Below the pieces are notes generated by a model. That model saw only the letters and a list, made by a program, of their open reading frames with translations. It made no database searches and was not told where the DNA came from. Below are positions 48,541-58,200 of a stretch of 64,000 nt of DNA, one piece after another. Position 1 is the stretch's first letter, and every line of letters begins with the position of its first letter. The translations under genes and the position numbers were made by a program. The DNA lies in the NCBI GenBank assembly GCA_964036275.1, contig OZ038433.1:6055048-6119047 (forward strand), given 5' to 3'. Origin of the DNA: Litoditis marina. Taxonomy: Eukaryota; Nematoda; Chromadorea; Rhabditida; Rhabditidae.

Positions 48541-51500
48541 GAGCCAGTGGACAGACGGCTGGGACAGCTCATGCCGGTTCCACTGATCAGATGGCGGGAA
48601 ACGGGTCATAGGTCTCCGGCCCCCTTTAGTTACTAGTATTCCTAGATTAGTCATTAAGTGCCTCTATTCAAATATTCGTTCCGCATCTAAAAATGGCATT
48701 TCTCTTCAAGCACTACTCCGAAATGATTCTTTGGCTCTTATTGTATTATCTGAAACATGGTTGAAATCAAAACACGATGATTCACTTTTACTAGGCGATT
48801 TGTGCTCGAAATATCAAGTTATACGTAGAGATCGTAAGCGTAAACAAGGCGGTGGAGTGGCTATTCTGCTCAAATTAGGTCTCAGATATAAACACTTGTT
48901 CTCTGAATGCTGCCACAATGCGTACGAAATTTTAGTGACGGATGTTTTTGTTTCATCGCAAAAATTCAGAGTGATTGCAGTTTATCGCACCCCATCATGT
49001 TCAGTAGGTAACTCATTTCAATTACACAAATGTATCAGCGACTTTTCGGTTTGTGAGCATCCTATTTTATGTTTGGGCGATTTCAACTATCCTAGCATAG
49101 ATTGGTTGACCGATCAACGATCTGATTATGAGAGTGCGGTAGAAAATTGGTTAGAAACTATAGAAAATTGCGGTATGAAACAATTTGTACGGGAACCAAC
49201 CCGGCAAAACTCAGTTCTGGATTTGATTCTCAGTAATGATGATAAGTTTATTCAACAGCGTAAGGTTGTAGCTCCAATTGGAACAAGTGATCACAACAGT
49301 GTGCTGTTTGAGCTAACTATAGAACATACCGTTGAACCATCTGTCTACGTTAAATCCTTTGGTTCAGCTGACTTTGAGAAGATTCGCTCTTATCTTTCGA
49401 ATATCAACTGGATGGGATCATTCTCTTCAGTCAAAACATTAAATGAAATGTATGAACTTTTTCTGACAATTTTGAACCACACGATAGATATATTTGTCCC
49501 GTTAAAACTTGTTAGACCGTCTGCGAGTAATTTACCGGATCACTTGCAGAATTTGAGCGCGTATAGAGAGGCCCTGTGGCAAAGAGCTCAATCAATAGAT
49601 ACACCCTCACTTTGGGATGAATACAGTGTTTGTACTGCGAAATTCGTCAAAGCTTTGAATAAGTATAATCGATTTGTAGAAAATAAAATGTTGAGTAAGG
49701 CCACATCTCAAGAAGTTTATAAACTAGTTAACAAAAAACTCGGAAAATGTAAAGATATGTCTTGTTTGATCGATTTGAATGGTAAAACGTATGTTTCCGA
49801 TCTAGAGAAGGCAAATCTCCTTGCCGAGTCTTTTGTTAAAGTTTTCTCTTCTGACAATGGAAAACTGCCAAGTTTTGATTTCCCAGTTACCGTTCCAGAC
49901 ACCCCACTGTACTTTAATCGAATGGATATTGAAAGCATTCTTAGAAAATGGCCCAACTCCTTTTCGGTCACTCCCGACGAAATACCGTTCAAATTCATCA
50001 AAGAGGTTCACAGTGTGATTTCAGAACCACTTGAGTTAATTTTCAATATAAGTTTAATACGGTCCCAAGTTCCGAATCGTTGGAAACACTCATATGTGAC
50101 TGCTATTCCCAAAAAGACACCTCTCACAGACCCTGGTAATTATCGTCCGATTAGCTTGACGTCGATCTTTGCACGAGCTTTTGAAAAGCTACTCAAGAAA
50201 CATGTTGTTAGGCATTTAGAACGAAATAACATAATTCCTGAACAGCAACACGGTTTTCGTGCAGGAAAATCAGTTGAAACTCAAATGCTAGAATGCGTTA
50301 ATGACTGGTCATTAGCTATTGATAAGAATTCCTGTACCGATGTAGTTTATTTCGATTTTTCAAAAGCCTTCGATCGAGTTTCTCATGTGAAACTTTTGCA
50401 TAGATTGAAAACGTTAAGGTTTCATATCTCTATTGTCAATTGGATTACATCTTTCTTATCTGAAAGAACATTTCAAGTTACTATTGGTCGAGCAAAATCA
50501 GAAGTTCACAAAATTACCAGTGGAGTCCCTCAGGGGGGTGTTCTTTCCCCAATACTGTTCAGCATTTACACCTGCGAAGTTCCAGAAATGCTGTCAATTG
50601 GTGGTAGAGTTAGATGTAAAGTGTTCGCGGATGACACGAAAGTTTATCAGAGTTTTCCTCCTGACCAAACTACAGACCATCTCCAGACTGCTATAAACAA
50701 GATGTATGAATGGTCACAAGACTGGCAGTTACCATTAGCAGTAGAAAAAACGAAAATGATGCATATTGGTAAAAACAATCCGAAAAGAAACTACGTTATT
50801 TCTTGCTCTGATGTTGAGAAAGTCAGTACTATGCGGGATTTAGGATTTATTATTGATGAATCACTGAACTTTGCTGATCATTGTAAGAGAATAAGCAGAC
50901 TTGCAAAGAGAAGAACTTTCAATTTATTCAAATCGTTGAAAGTTAAAAAACAAGACGTCCTTGTGAAACTATATAAGACTTATGTTCGTCCTATTGTTGA
51001 AAGTGGATGTACTGTGTTTAATTCAGATAAAGGTGCTGTAAAAGCACTTGAATCTGTGCAAAACGACTTCACTAGGAAGTTGTTCATGAGGAAAGGAGGC
51101 TATACTTATTGTAAAGTACCTTCATCTGAAGTGCGAAATAGAATACTTGGTCTGACATCTCTCCTCAGTCGTAGAGATAGATTTGATCTGGTCATGGTGC
51201 ACAAAATTTTAACTGGTCAGATAGGTTTGAAACCTTCAAACTTTTATACTTTTTCAAACTCCAGAACTAGAGGATCAAACTCAAAACTGAGTTTTCCAAT
51301 ACCAAAAACAAAATTGCGTCAGCAATTTTTCTCCGTGCGAGCAGGCTCAAAATACTTAAAACTAAGTAAAAAGAAGACTTTGCCATTTTCAGTTGCTGGG
51401 CTAAAACGAATAATAACATAATATTGTGACATATGTACTGTATTGACTGACTGTTTACGATGTAACTATTGCCATATTATCCATTCTTGTACTGTATATT

Positions 51501-51660
51501 ACCTATGTTTTCGGTTCCGTGTAGAATTTGCCTCCAACTTGCTGTAATATCTTTCCGCGTTTGAACCATACTGTCTTTGCAATCTCGACAATGTTTTCCA
51601 TTTTACCAATTTATCTTATCACACGCTTCATTTGCGTAATAAATTCATTCATTCAATTGG
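48541..51660 (+). mobile_element. CR1/Jockey-like LINE 2, coding region intact
   Basis: EN-RT reading frame without breaks, a 0.24-kb 3' UTR, and a 3' end with AATAAATTCATTCATTCA repeats (51638-51655). No ORF1 is seen, so the copy is probably 5'-truncated or starts near ORF2. It is related to but distinct from the LINE at 16914-21762 (shared YFDF-KAFD, GKNNP and WQL-LAVEK blocks). It lies between the two TTL genes, on the opposite strand. Confidence 0.85.
48587..51421 (+). CDS. LINE ORF2: APE endonuclease-reverse transcriptase, uninterrupted
   Basis: The frame is open from a TGA at 48584 to TAA at 51419-51421 (about 944 codons), with LYSNIRS near its start, where CR1/Jockey endonucleases usually begin. 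Endonuclease motifs: SETWL, GGGVAILL, GDFNYPSIDW, DLILSN, SDHNSV. RT motifs: YRPISLTS, GFRAGKS, YFDFSKAFDRVSH, SGVPQGGVLSPILF, and catalytic FADD. The product would nick target DNA and copy the element RNA into it. No ATG precedes the endonuclease core, so the true start (an upstream ORF1 or truncation) is unknown. The lack of stops or frameshifts suggests recent insertion. Confidence 0.9.
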   Translation, partial: SDGGKRVIGLRPPLVTSIPRLVIKCLYSNIRSASKNGISLQALLRNDSLALIVLSETWLKSKHDDSLLLGDLCSKYQVIRRDRKRKQGGGVAILLKLGLRYKHLFSECCHNAYEILVTDVFVSSQKFRVIAVYRTPSCSVGNSFQLHKCISDFSVCEHPILCLGDFNYPSIDWLTDQRSDYESAVENWLETIENCGMKQFVREPTRQNSVLDLILSNDDKFIQQRKVVAPIGTSDHNSVLFELTIEHTVEPSVYVKSFGSADFEKIRSYLSNINWMGSFSSVKTLNEMYELFLTILNHTIDIFVPLKLVRPSASNLPDHLQNLSAYREALWQRAQSIDTPSLWDEYSVCTAKFVKALNKYNRFVENKMLSKATSQEVYKLVNKKLGKCKDMSCLIDLNGKTYVSDLEKANLLAESFVKVFSSDNGKLPSFDFPVTVPDTPLYFNRMDIESILRKWPNSFSVTPDEIPFKFIKEVHSVISEPLELIFNISLIRSQVPNRWKHSYVTAIPKKTPLTDPGNYRPISLTSIFARAFEKLLKKHVVRHLERNNIIPEQQHGFRAGKSVETQMLECVNDWSLAIDKNSCTDVVYFDFSKAFDRVSHVKLLHRLKTLRFHISIVNWITSFLSERTFQVTIGRAKSEVHKITSGVPQGGVLSPILFSIYTCEVPEMLSIGGRVRCKVFADDTKVYQSFPPDQTTDHLQTAINKMYEWSQDWQLPLAVEKTKMMHIGKNNPKRNYVISCSDVEKVSTMRDLGFIIDESLNFADHCKRISRLAKRRTFNLFKSLKVKKQDVLVKLYKTYVRPIVESGCTVFNSDKGAVKALESVQNDFTRKLFMRKGGYTYCKVPSSEVRNRILGLTSLLSRRDRFDLVMVHKILTGQIGLKPSNFYTFSNSRTRGSNSKLSFPIPKTKLRQQFFSVRAGSKYLKLSKKKTLPFSVAGLKRIIT

Positions 51661-51965
51661 CGGCCAATCACACTTTTCACTCTGTTCAATTTGCCGAACC
51701 ACTCAAGCTGACTAACCGAACTATACATTATCATCAAACCTAGTGAATCGTGAATATTATATTGAAGACAATAAAGTTCTTACTTATGATAATGCGTCTT
51801 GAATCATGAATTGTGTACACTATTCAACTACACAAACAACTTGGGGTGATGTTATGAGTTGTAAGTTGAACCTCTAAATCTCTGAAAACTACATGTAAAA
51901 AACCTGTAAATCTTTGAAAACCTACTGTAAATAAACCAGTTTGAACTTGGCGCCTCCAACCTGAA

Positions 51966-53660
51966 TCAGGCGTCCAGTATAATCGGATTTTCCATATAGT
52001 AGTCCATTGTTATGGGAGCGAAGATTTTCTGCGGCGGGCGTAGAATAAGCTCTTCACCACTGTAATTACATACCAGTAAAGTTCAAAGCGGAAAATATCG
52101 CAAAATTTGCCAGAGTAGGGTTAGGGTTGAAATTCAACTTTTAGCTAGTCCTCGATACTAGTCTTTCAAGGTTAGAATTTCGCCAACGTAATAAACACGA
52201 GTAATACACATAATGAAACATTGTAAAAGTAAAAGACACATAAAAATATTGAGAGAGAGAGAGAGAGAGATAACAACTCACGCATCCGAGTTGCATCGAT
52301 GCCTGACTTTCAGGAAGAACTCTGGTCGATTCTTGTGAAACGGACCCAGCCAGTCGATATCGGAAGCACAACCTACAAAAATACACTTACAGTCTTTCAA
52401 TTTGGTTTCTCTTTCTTAGTAACTCATTCGTTGAATAAAATATTCGCAATAACAGAATATCCTATTCGGATAATCCAAAATGGTCCATAATGTTGAAATT
52501 TTTTCTGTTTCCCGAATTTCTCTCTGCAAACCTGAACAGTAACGGAAAAAAGTAACCGAACAGTTAGTGAAAGCCAAAGTAACCGGGGTACCAGAAAGGC
52601 ACGAAAAAAGTGAAACGTACCTTCGACCTTGAATATTCCGTTGACATTGTCGACGACCGTTAGACCGGCCATGTCATCCGGGTCCATTGCGTCTATCGGA
52701 CCGATCTGCAATACAAAGATTAAAGAAAGACGATTATGTGGACCAATCCCGTGACAACGATCCTTTAAACTGCAATGGAAAAATGTATTGCAGTTTAAAG
52801 GACTGAAGCGTTGCGATTGGACCACATGAGTTGTAGTCTGATCGCCGAAACACAGCACAATTTCGGAACTATGCCCAAAATACACCGGGATCAAACTACA
52901 AATACAACAAGACAAATGAAAATGTATGACAGTTATCGCCAGTTTTCTGATAGTGATTCGAATGAGGGAAAGGAAATCATTAAAATTTCTGAAGGTAAAC
53001 TTCTCTACGGGTCAAAAGGTTCGCTGGCCAATTCCACAAGGAACCGAGTACTTCGTTATCGGTTAACTATTTACCTCTTGTTAACCTCTTTGTAACCTTT
53101 TTCCAATGTCTTTTGAAGATATCATTTTATCTTACGGTTAACAAAACCAGGAAAAAGGGTTAACCAGGTAACCCCGTTAAAGGAGACCGGAACACAACTT
53201 GAGCAGAGGTTTTGTTTCGGGCTGCTTCCAACTGTATTGAGATCAGAGAGCACAAATAACTCGTAAATTAGTTAGATCAGTCCCCGTGACATTCACATGA
53301 CAATGCCGCGCGACACGCAACGCGTCCAATCAAAAGTAGGATACAGCAGCTTTACGAGAATGTTGCTCTCCGCTCTCCTTTAATGGTTAACTGCAGGGGT
53401 TAACAAAACACCGGGTTAAATGAATAATTCGCCAGGAGGTGTGATACATACACTAGATCAGAACCAGTTCAAACCCTTAGTCATAGTCTGCTATAATGAT
53501 ACCGTACCTTCTCTGGTCCGTCCTTGTCCCATATTTCGATGACCGTATTCTTGACCCTCGTCTGATCTTTCTGACACACCAATTCCCCGGTAGCCCAGAG
53601 ACATTCCGTGTTGGAAGAGACTAGGGACACAACAACTGATACTAGTAGGACTCGCAACAT
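51966..53660 (-). CDS. Transthyretin-like (TTL, DUF290) secreted protein 2
   Basis: Paralogue of TTL gene 1. Exons: 53660-53508, 52705-52621, 52375-52282, 52059-51966 (TGA); 141 aa, phases close. Signal peptide MLRVLLVSVVVSLVSS, then CLWATGELVC, VIEIWDKDGPEK, IGPIDAMDPDDMAGLTVVD, FKVEGCASDIDWLGPFHKN, KVRHRCN and a divergent C-terminus (RPPQKIFAP...). Exon number and intron positions match TTL gene 1, so the pair arose by duplication. The start codon lies 2 nt after TGTTTACAG, a splice-acceptor sequence, suggesting SL trans-splicing or a 5' UTR intron. A hairpin MITE sits just upstream of exon 2. Confidence 0.92.
52729..52827. repeat. 100-bp hairpin MITE, copy 3
   Basis: ACGATTATGTGGACCAATCC pairs with GATTGGACCACAT; arms near-perfect. 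In a TTL2 intron, directly abutting a TGTAGTCTGATC hairpin at 52831-52901. Confidence 0.88.
53040..53195. repeat. GGTTAAC/GGTTACC-rich repeat
   Basis: Repeated GGTTAAC, GTTAACC and GGTAACC words form weak inverted arms (ATCGGTTAACTATTTACC to GGGTTAACCAGGTAAC). Possible diverged relative of the element at 53956-54521. Confidence 0.45.
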
Positions 53661-53955
53661 TTCTGTAAACAAATCAACACGTTACGTAAACAAAACAACA
53701 GTTACGGTCATCCGTAATCTATTTCAAAAATATTGTGTAATATAACAACTTTGAATCATTTTATGACAGGCCGGAAAAAGAAAGTAATCTTATGCTTTCA
53801 TAGTATTCATAAAGGTTTCTTTAGAGAAACTATGAAGAAATTACTCTCAGAAATAGCATTGAAAATATAGATAGTTGTATGGGAGATGTATGACTTGAAC
53901 TGATCCATGAAAACCAAACCAGCTGACTACGCCCCCTCAAGGCCAATTCTACAAC

Positions 53956-54521
53956 TAACCGGGTTTTTAGGTAACCTAACCCTTTTTTGGTAACCTATTT
54001 TTCAGGTTACTTAGTAGGTAACCTGAAAGTAACCTAAAACTGAAATCCGGTTACCGTTCAAAGTAACGGCAAAAACCACATTTTGCGTTAGAAAAACAGG
54101 TAACCGGTTTTTCATTTTAGGTTACCACCCGGTTACCTACTGAGGTAACCTGAAAAAAAGGTTACCAAAAAAGGGTCAGGGGCGAATTCACTGGAGAACC
54201 GGGTCCTTCCCGAACCAAACCGCGAACCGGTCACTGGAGAACCGAACCAAGTGAACCGAACCGACTTTTGAACCGACCGGTTCTCCAGTGAGTGCTTCGA
54301 ACCGAACCGACATTGATCATGAATTAAACAAGCAAGTCGTAGACAAGGTAAAATGAGTCTATCCCGGTTCGGTTCGAAGCATTCACTGGAGAACCGGTCG
54401 GTTCAAAAGTCGGTTCGGTGGGTTCGGTTCGGTTCTCCAGTGACTGGTTCGCGATTCGGTTCGGGAAGGACCTGGTTCTCCAGTGAATTGGCCAGGGTCA
54501 GGTTACCTAAAAACCCGGTTA
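53956..54521. repeat. GGTTACC foldback element split by a nested insertion
   Basis: Left end AACCGGGTTTTTAGGTAACC matches the complement of the right end GGTTACCTAAAAACCCGGTT. Inner arms (TTTTTTGGTAACC and GGTTACCAAAAAAGGGT) pair as well. The right arm is interrupted by the element at 54181-54493, flanked by AGGGTCAGG on both sides. Confidence 0.85.
54181..54493. mobile_element. 313-bp foldback (MITE-like) element nested in another foldback
   Basis: Ends GGCGAATTCACTGGAGAACC and GGTTCTCCAGTGAATTGGCC are inverted repeats; arms of about 130 bp carry repeated GGTTCGGTTC and TCTCCAGTGA. A 9-bp direct repeat, AGGGTCAGG (54172-54180 and 54494-54502), marks the target-site duplication. No coding capacity. 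Confidence 0.88.
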
Positions 54522-54532
54522 CATATAGAATT

Positions 54533-54549
54533 CCCCCCCCCCCCCCCCT
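54533..54549 (+). repeat. Poly-C tract
   Basis: About 17 C directly after the foldback elements; length uncertain. Confidence 0.9.
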
Positions 54550-54857
54550 CAAACATCAGAAACCACTCCCAATACCTCTTGCCCAAAACACCCCCCTTTC
54601 TAAAATGTATCAAAAAAGTGCAAATAATTACAGTGAACGTGAACACATGAGACCTGTAAAACTACAACACCTGAGATAATTAATATTCATTCATATTATT
54701 CTCGCAAAGTAAAACAATGAAATATCTATCGATTTGAACACACACACACACAGATAAAACAAGAACCATCACAGAAATATAATGCGCTAAACCATTCAAA
54801 CGAGTAATACATACATAAATAACTACTTATCAATCAGAAATAAATAAATTATAAAAA

Positions 54858-55165
54858 TTAGGCAATGGAAGAGGCTATCAACTCAGCTACAATCGGCTCT
54901 TGGGACCTGAAAATTCGAGACTTGAAATATTTCGCGACGAGACACGAACTTCACATCTACTTGAATGTTTCGATCTTGTTTAGGGGTAATATCTATTAAA
55001 CTTATTTAAAATGTATTTTAGAGATAAAATTGAGTAAGAAGATAGGAAGCGAAAGACAAAGAACTGGGAGATGAGTCATTAACTGGACAAACAAGTGGCC
55101 GACTGCATAGCACGACACACCACTTGCTGTCATTGAAATGGGACCTTTTCGGAGACGGAGAAGGA

Positions 55166-55201
<36 letters not shown>

Positions 55202-58200
55202 AAGAGCGAGAGACTGAGTGAATAGGTGAGAGGGGACAGGAGAGAGAGTGAGAGAGAGGCAAAGAAATAGAGAGATAGAGACAAAGCAAAGAGAAAAATA
55301 TGAGCTATATGACACCACGAACCTGACGACAATGTTCATGTTTATCGACTTGTCACTAGGATCGATGGCAACTGTGGCTCTGGCAAGCACCTTGAAATAT
55401 AGATGAATATAAATAAAACTTCCCACTTCACCAATTAAGTAATAATGACCATGTTACGTTAACAGAGATAAATTCGAACTGAAAAGAAAGAACAAATTCA
55501 GTTGATTCCAGCTTCGAGTTCGGTATAAATGTACATTCAGGCACCATGAAACTCGCGCCAAAGCAATGGAATTTACTACAGCACAGCTAAATGCTCTTCA
55601 ATAAAACTACAATTATGATATATTTTACAACTTCTGTTAACCCTAAATATTACCTCGTGACCGCCCCGGAACACTCCGGCCAGTGCTGCCGTGTGTTGCG
55701 TCTTTCCGTCCGGCACGCGGTCACTTCGTTCACAGGCGCCCAGACCGAGTTGGTCGGCAACCTGAAATAAAGAAAATAGGTAACGAAAATACACTTCTTT
55801 CTCATATTTATCAAGAATTTTCGGAAAACATTGCTGGGGTATATCCCTCTGAGTCCTGATTCTGAGTGCAATATCAATGAGCACGTCTTGATATTTCATT
55901 TTTTCTACTTGAACCTCTATCTTTCCAACAAAACCGTACCTTCTTGATGGCATCAGATAGATGGTTGACATTGGATAGTTGGAAGGTCTCCTCAAACTCT
56001 TCTCCCTCGCCCAGAGCCTCCCAGGCCGCCGCGAAGTTCGCCTTCGACAGGGGCTGCACCGAGTCACCCACACCAATGTCCAGCTCTTCCAACTGCAAAC
56101 AAAAAGTTTAGTAAACAAGTAAACAAAAGTTGTTAGGTTGTTGCAAAATCAAGCGAGAAACACGCTACTCCCTGTGATGTAGAAAACATATGGCAACTAG
56201 AGAACTAGGTTAAAAACTTCGAGTCTGGGTATTGATGAGTCCAAGAGTGTCTTCAAACAACATTACTCCTTAACCATTTTCCAAACCCCATTACCAGTCA
56301 AATATCCATTATAAAGAGGGTAGATGAATGAAGAATGATAAATAGACTAACCACATAAGAGTCATCGTAGGTGTCATCTGATTCTGGTTCCCCAGTGGAT
56401 GGATCCACGTCCTTCACCTTAAACTTCAGAGTGGCGCCCAGCGTTCCGCTCACCGCACCTGCAATCCATCGAAACAATTTATGCCAGAATGTGATCAAGT
56501 AAAGGAGAGCTCTTTCGGCCAAACAACACCTTAGCTGATTTGTTTTCGTATGAGAGAAACATAATATGCAAAATCAGCTGCACATAACGTTTTAACCGTC
56601 TGGTTGAATAACCGGGTCGACACGCCAAGGCGAAAAATCCAGCTGACGTATTAGATTAGAAACCCCAAATTCGGAAAATCAATTGAACAATCACAAAACG
56701 CAGCATATTCAGATCCTCACCTGAATCAGGGAAGTCGAGTAGAACGTAGACCGGTTGAGGATCTCCGTACGGCAGACTCTTGATGGGAATAGTCAGGCCG
56801 GCATTCCATTCTCCCTCGGCATCTTCCAATTCCACGGAGACATCCTCCAGTAGTTGATCGTTCAACGTGTTGCGACAGTCAAACTATAAAGTACAGCGGT
56901 AACAAACAATGTTTCTCCATAACGCACTGTGAAAAACAAGATAAAAGGCCTATCTAGCGTTCTCCCAGTTTCAGAGTTTGGACAAATTTGTGCAAATTGA
57001 TAACTTTATGAGATCTGGGTTTCTCCATGCCACTTTGCACAGATAAAGAGCCAATCAGTGGAAATTTTTGAAAAGATAAACTCTATATTGATGAACTAAC
57101 TGAACTAATTTCATTTATGGTTTATGGAACAGAAGGGGTTGATTTCCACGTCACACGTTACGTCCTGAAGAGACACGTGAAGTTGTGCCGTGAAAAGTGG
57201 TAGACATAGAAATACAAAAACCACCCTCAGACCAGTACCCACCTGCAAGACGACGTGATTGGCAAATACGTGTTTGATGGCGTTGACCGTGTACTCCGTG
57301 ACCGAGTCCGTGAGGGGAACCGGGGCCGAGGAACGGAACAACGGACCGAGGGCAGCGAACTGCGGAATGGCCGCCAGCTGCTCTGAAAAACACGAAAGTA
57401 TTAAAAATATATTTAAAAAAGGTAGAAGCAACGAGGGGAAGCTGCTGCCAACTGCTCAGAAGGAAAACATAATCACACAATTCAGGATTTCAAGATTTAT
57501 TCATTCACTTTCACTTCATATTGTTGCAATATGGATGCACAATACACAATGCTGTGACTATTGTACGAGAAGAAACTCTTGTTCGATCTTGATCGTAAAT
57601 CTTCACCATTTAGCAAAAGAACTCGTTCTTCGAGTGATATCCATCAAATTCATCAATTTGCATCAAATTAGGCTAATTCTTCCGAATTTGGCGAAAAAAG
57701 GAGCTCGTTGTGTATATTTTCGTTACTAAGTGGACAACTTCATTGTCGTATGACCCCACCTGCAAATGGTTCCTTTCTAAACACCTTGGGTTTCTCGATG
57801 AGACACCATTACTGGTGTTATTTATTTTTTTAGTTGTGGTCTGGCCATTTGATATTGCATGTAATATTTACCATTGTAGTGTGAAAATTTGAACCACTTC
57901 ACTAAACTGGTATATACCCCCACCTGCAAATGGTTCCTTCTTGACGACCTTGGGCTTATCGATGGGGTCCGCGAGGGCGGGGGCCCTCTTCTCCGGTTGG
58001 GACAGGGGCTGACTGGTCACAGGGACTACTCGCATGTCGAAGGGCGTCGAGAAGTTGTTTCCGCTCACATAGTCGGCTAGACAACGTTCCAGGCCGGAGG
58101 GGGAGACCTGAGGTTAAAATCAATAAAAACCAAAAAACTAAATACTAATATATATGTTTACTATGCATGATCTTGGAAAATTTGAATTTCGTCAATTTAG

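Noticed and set aside
54353..54679. 108-codon frame rich in Arg, Ser and Gly
   Set aside because: It is a translation of the GGTTCGGTTC arms of the nested foldback element.
57259..57729. 156-codon plus-strand open frame
   Set aside because: It is the antisense shadow of a gamma-COP exon extended through intron.
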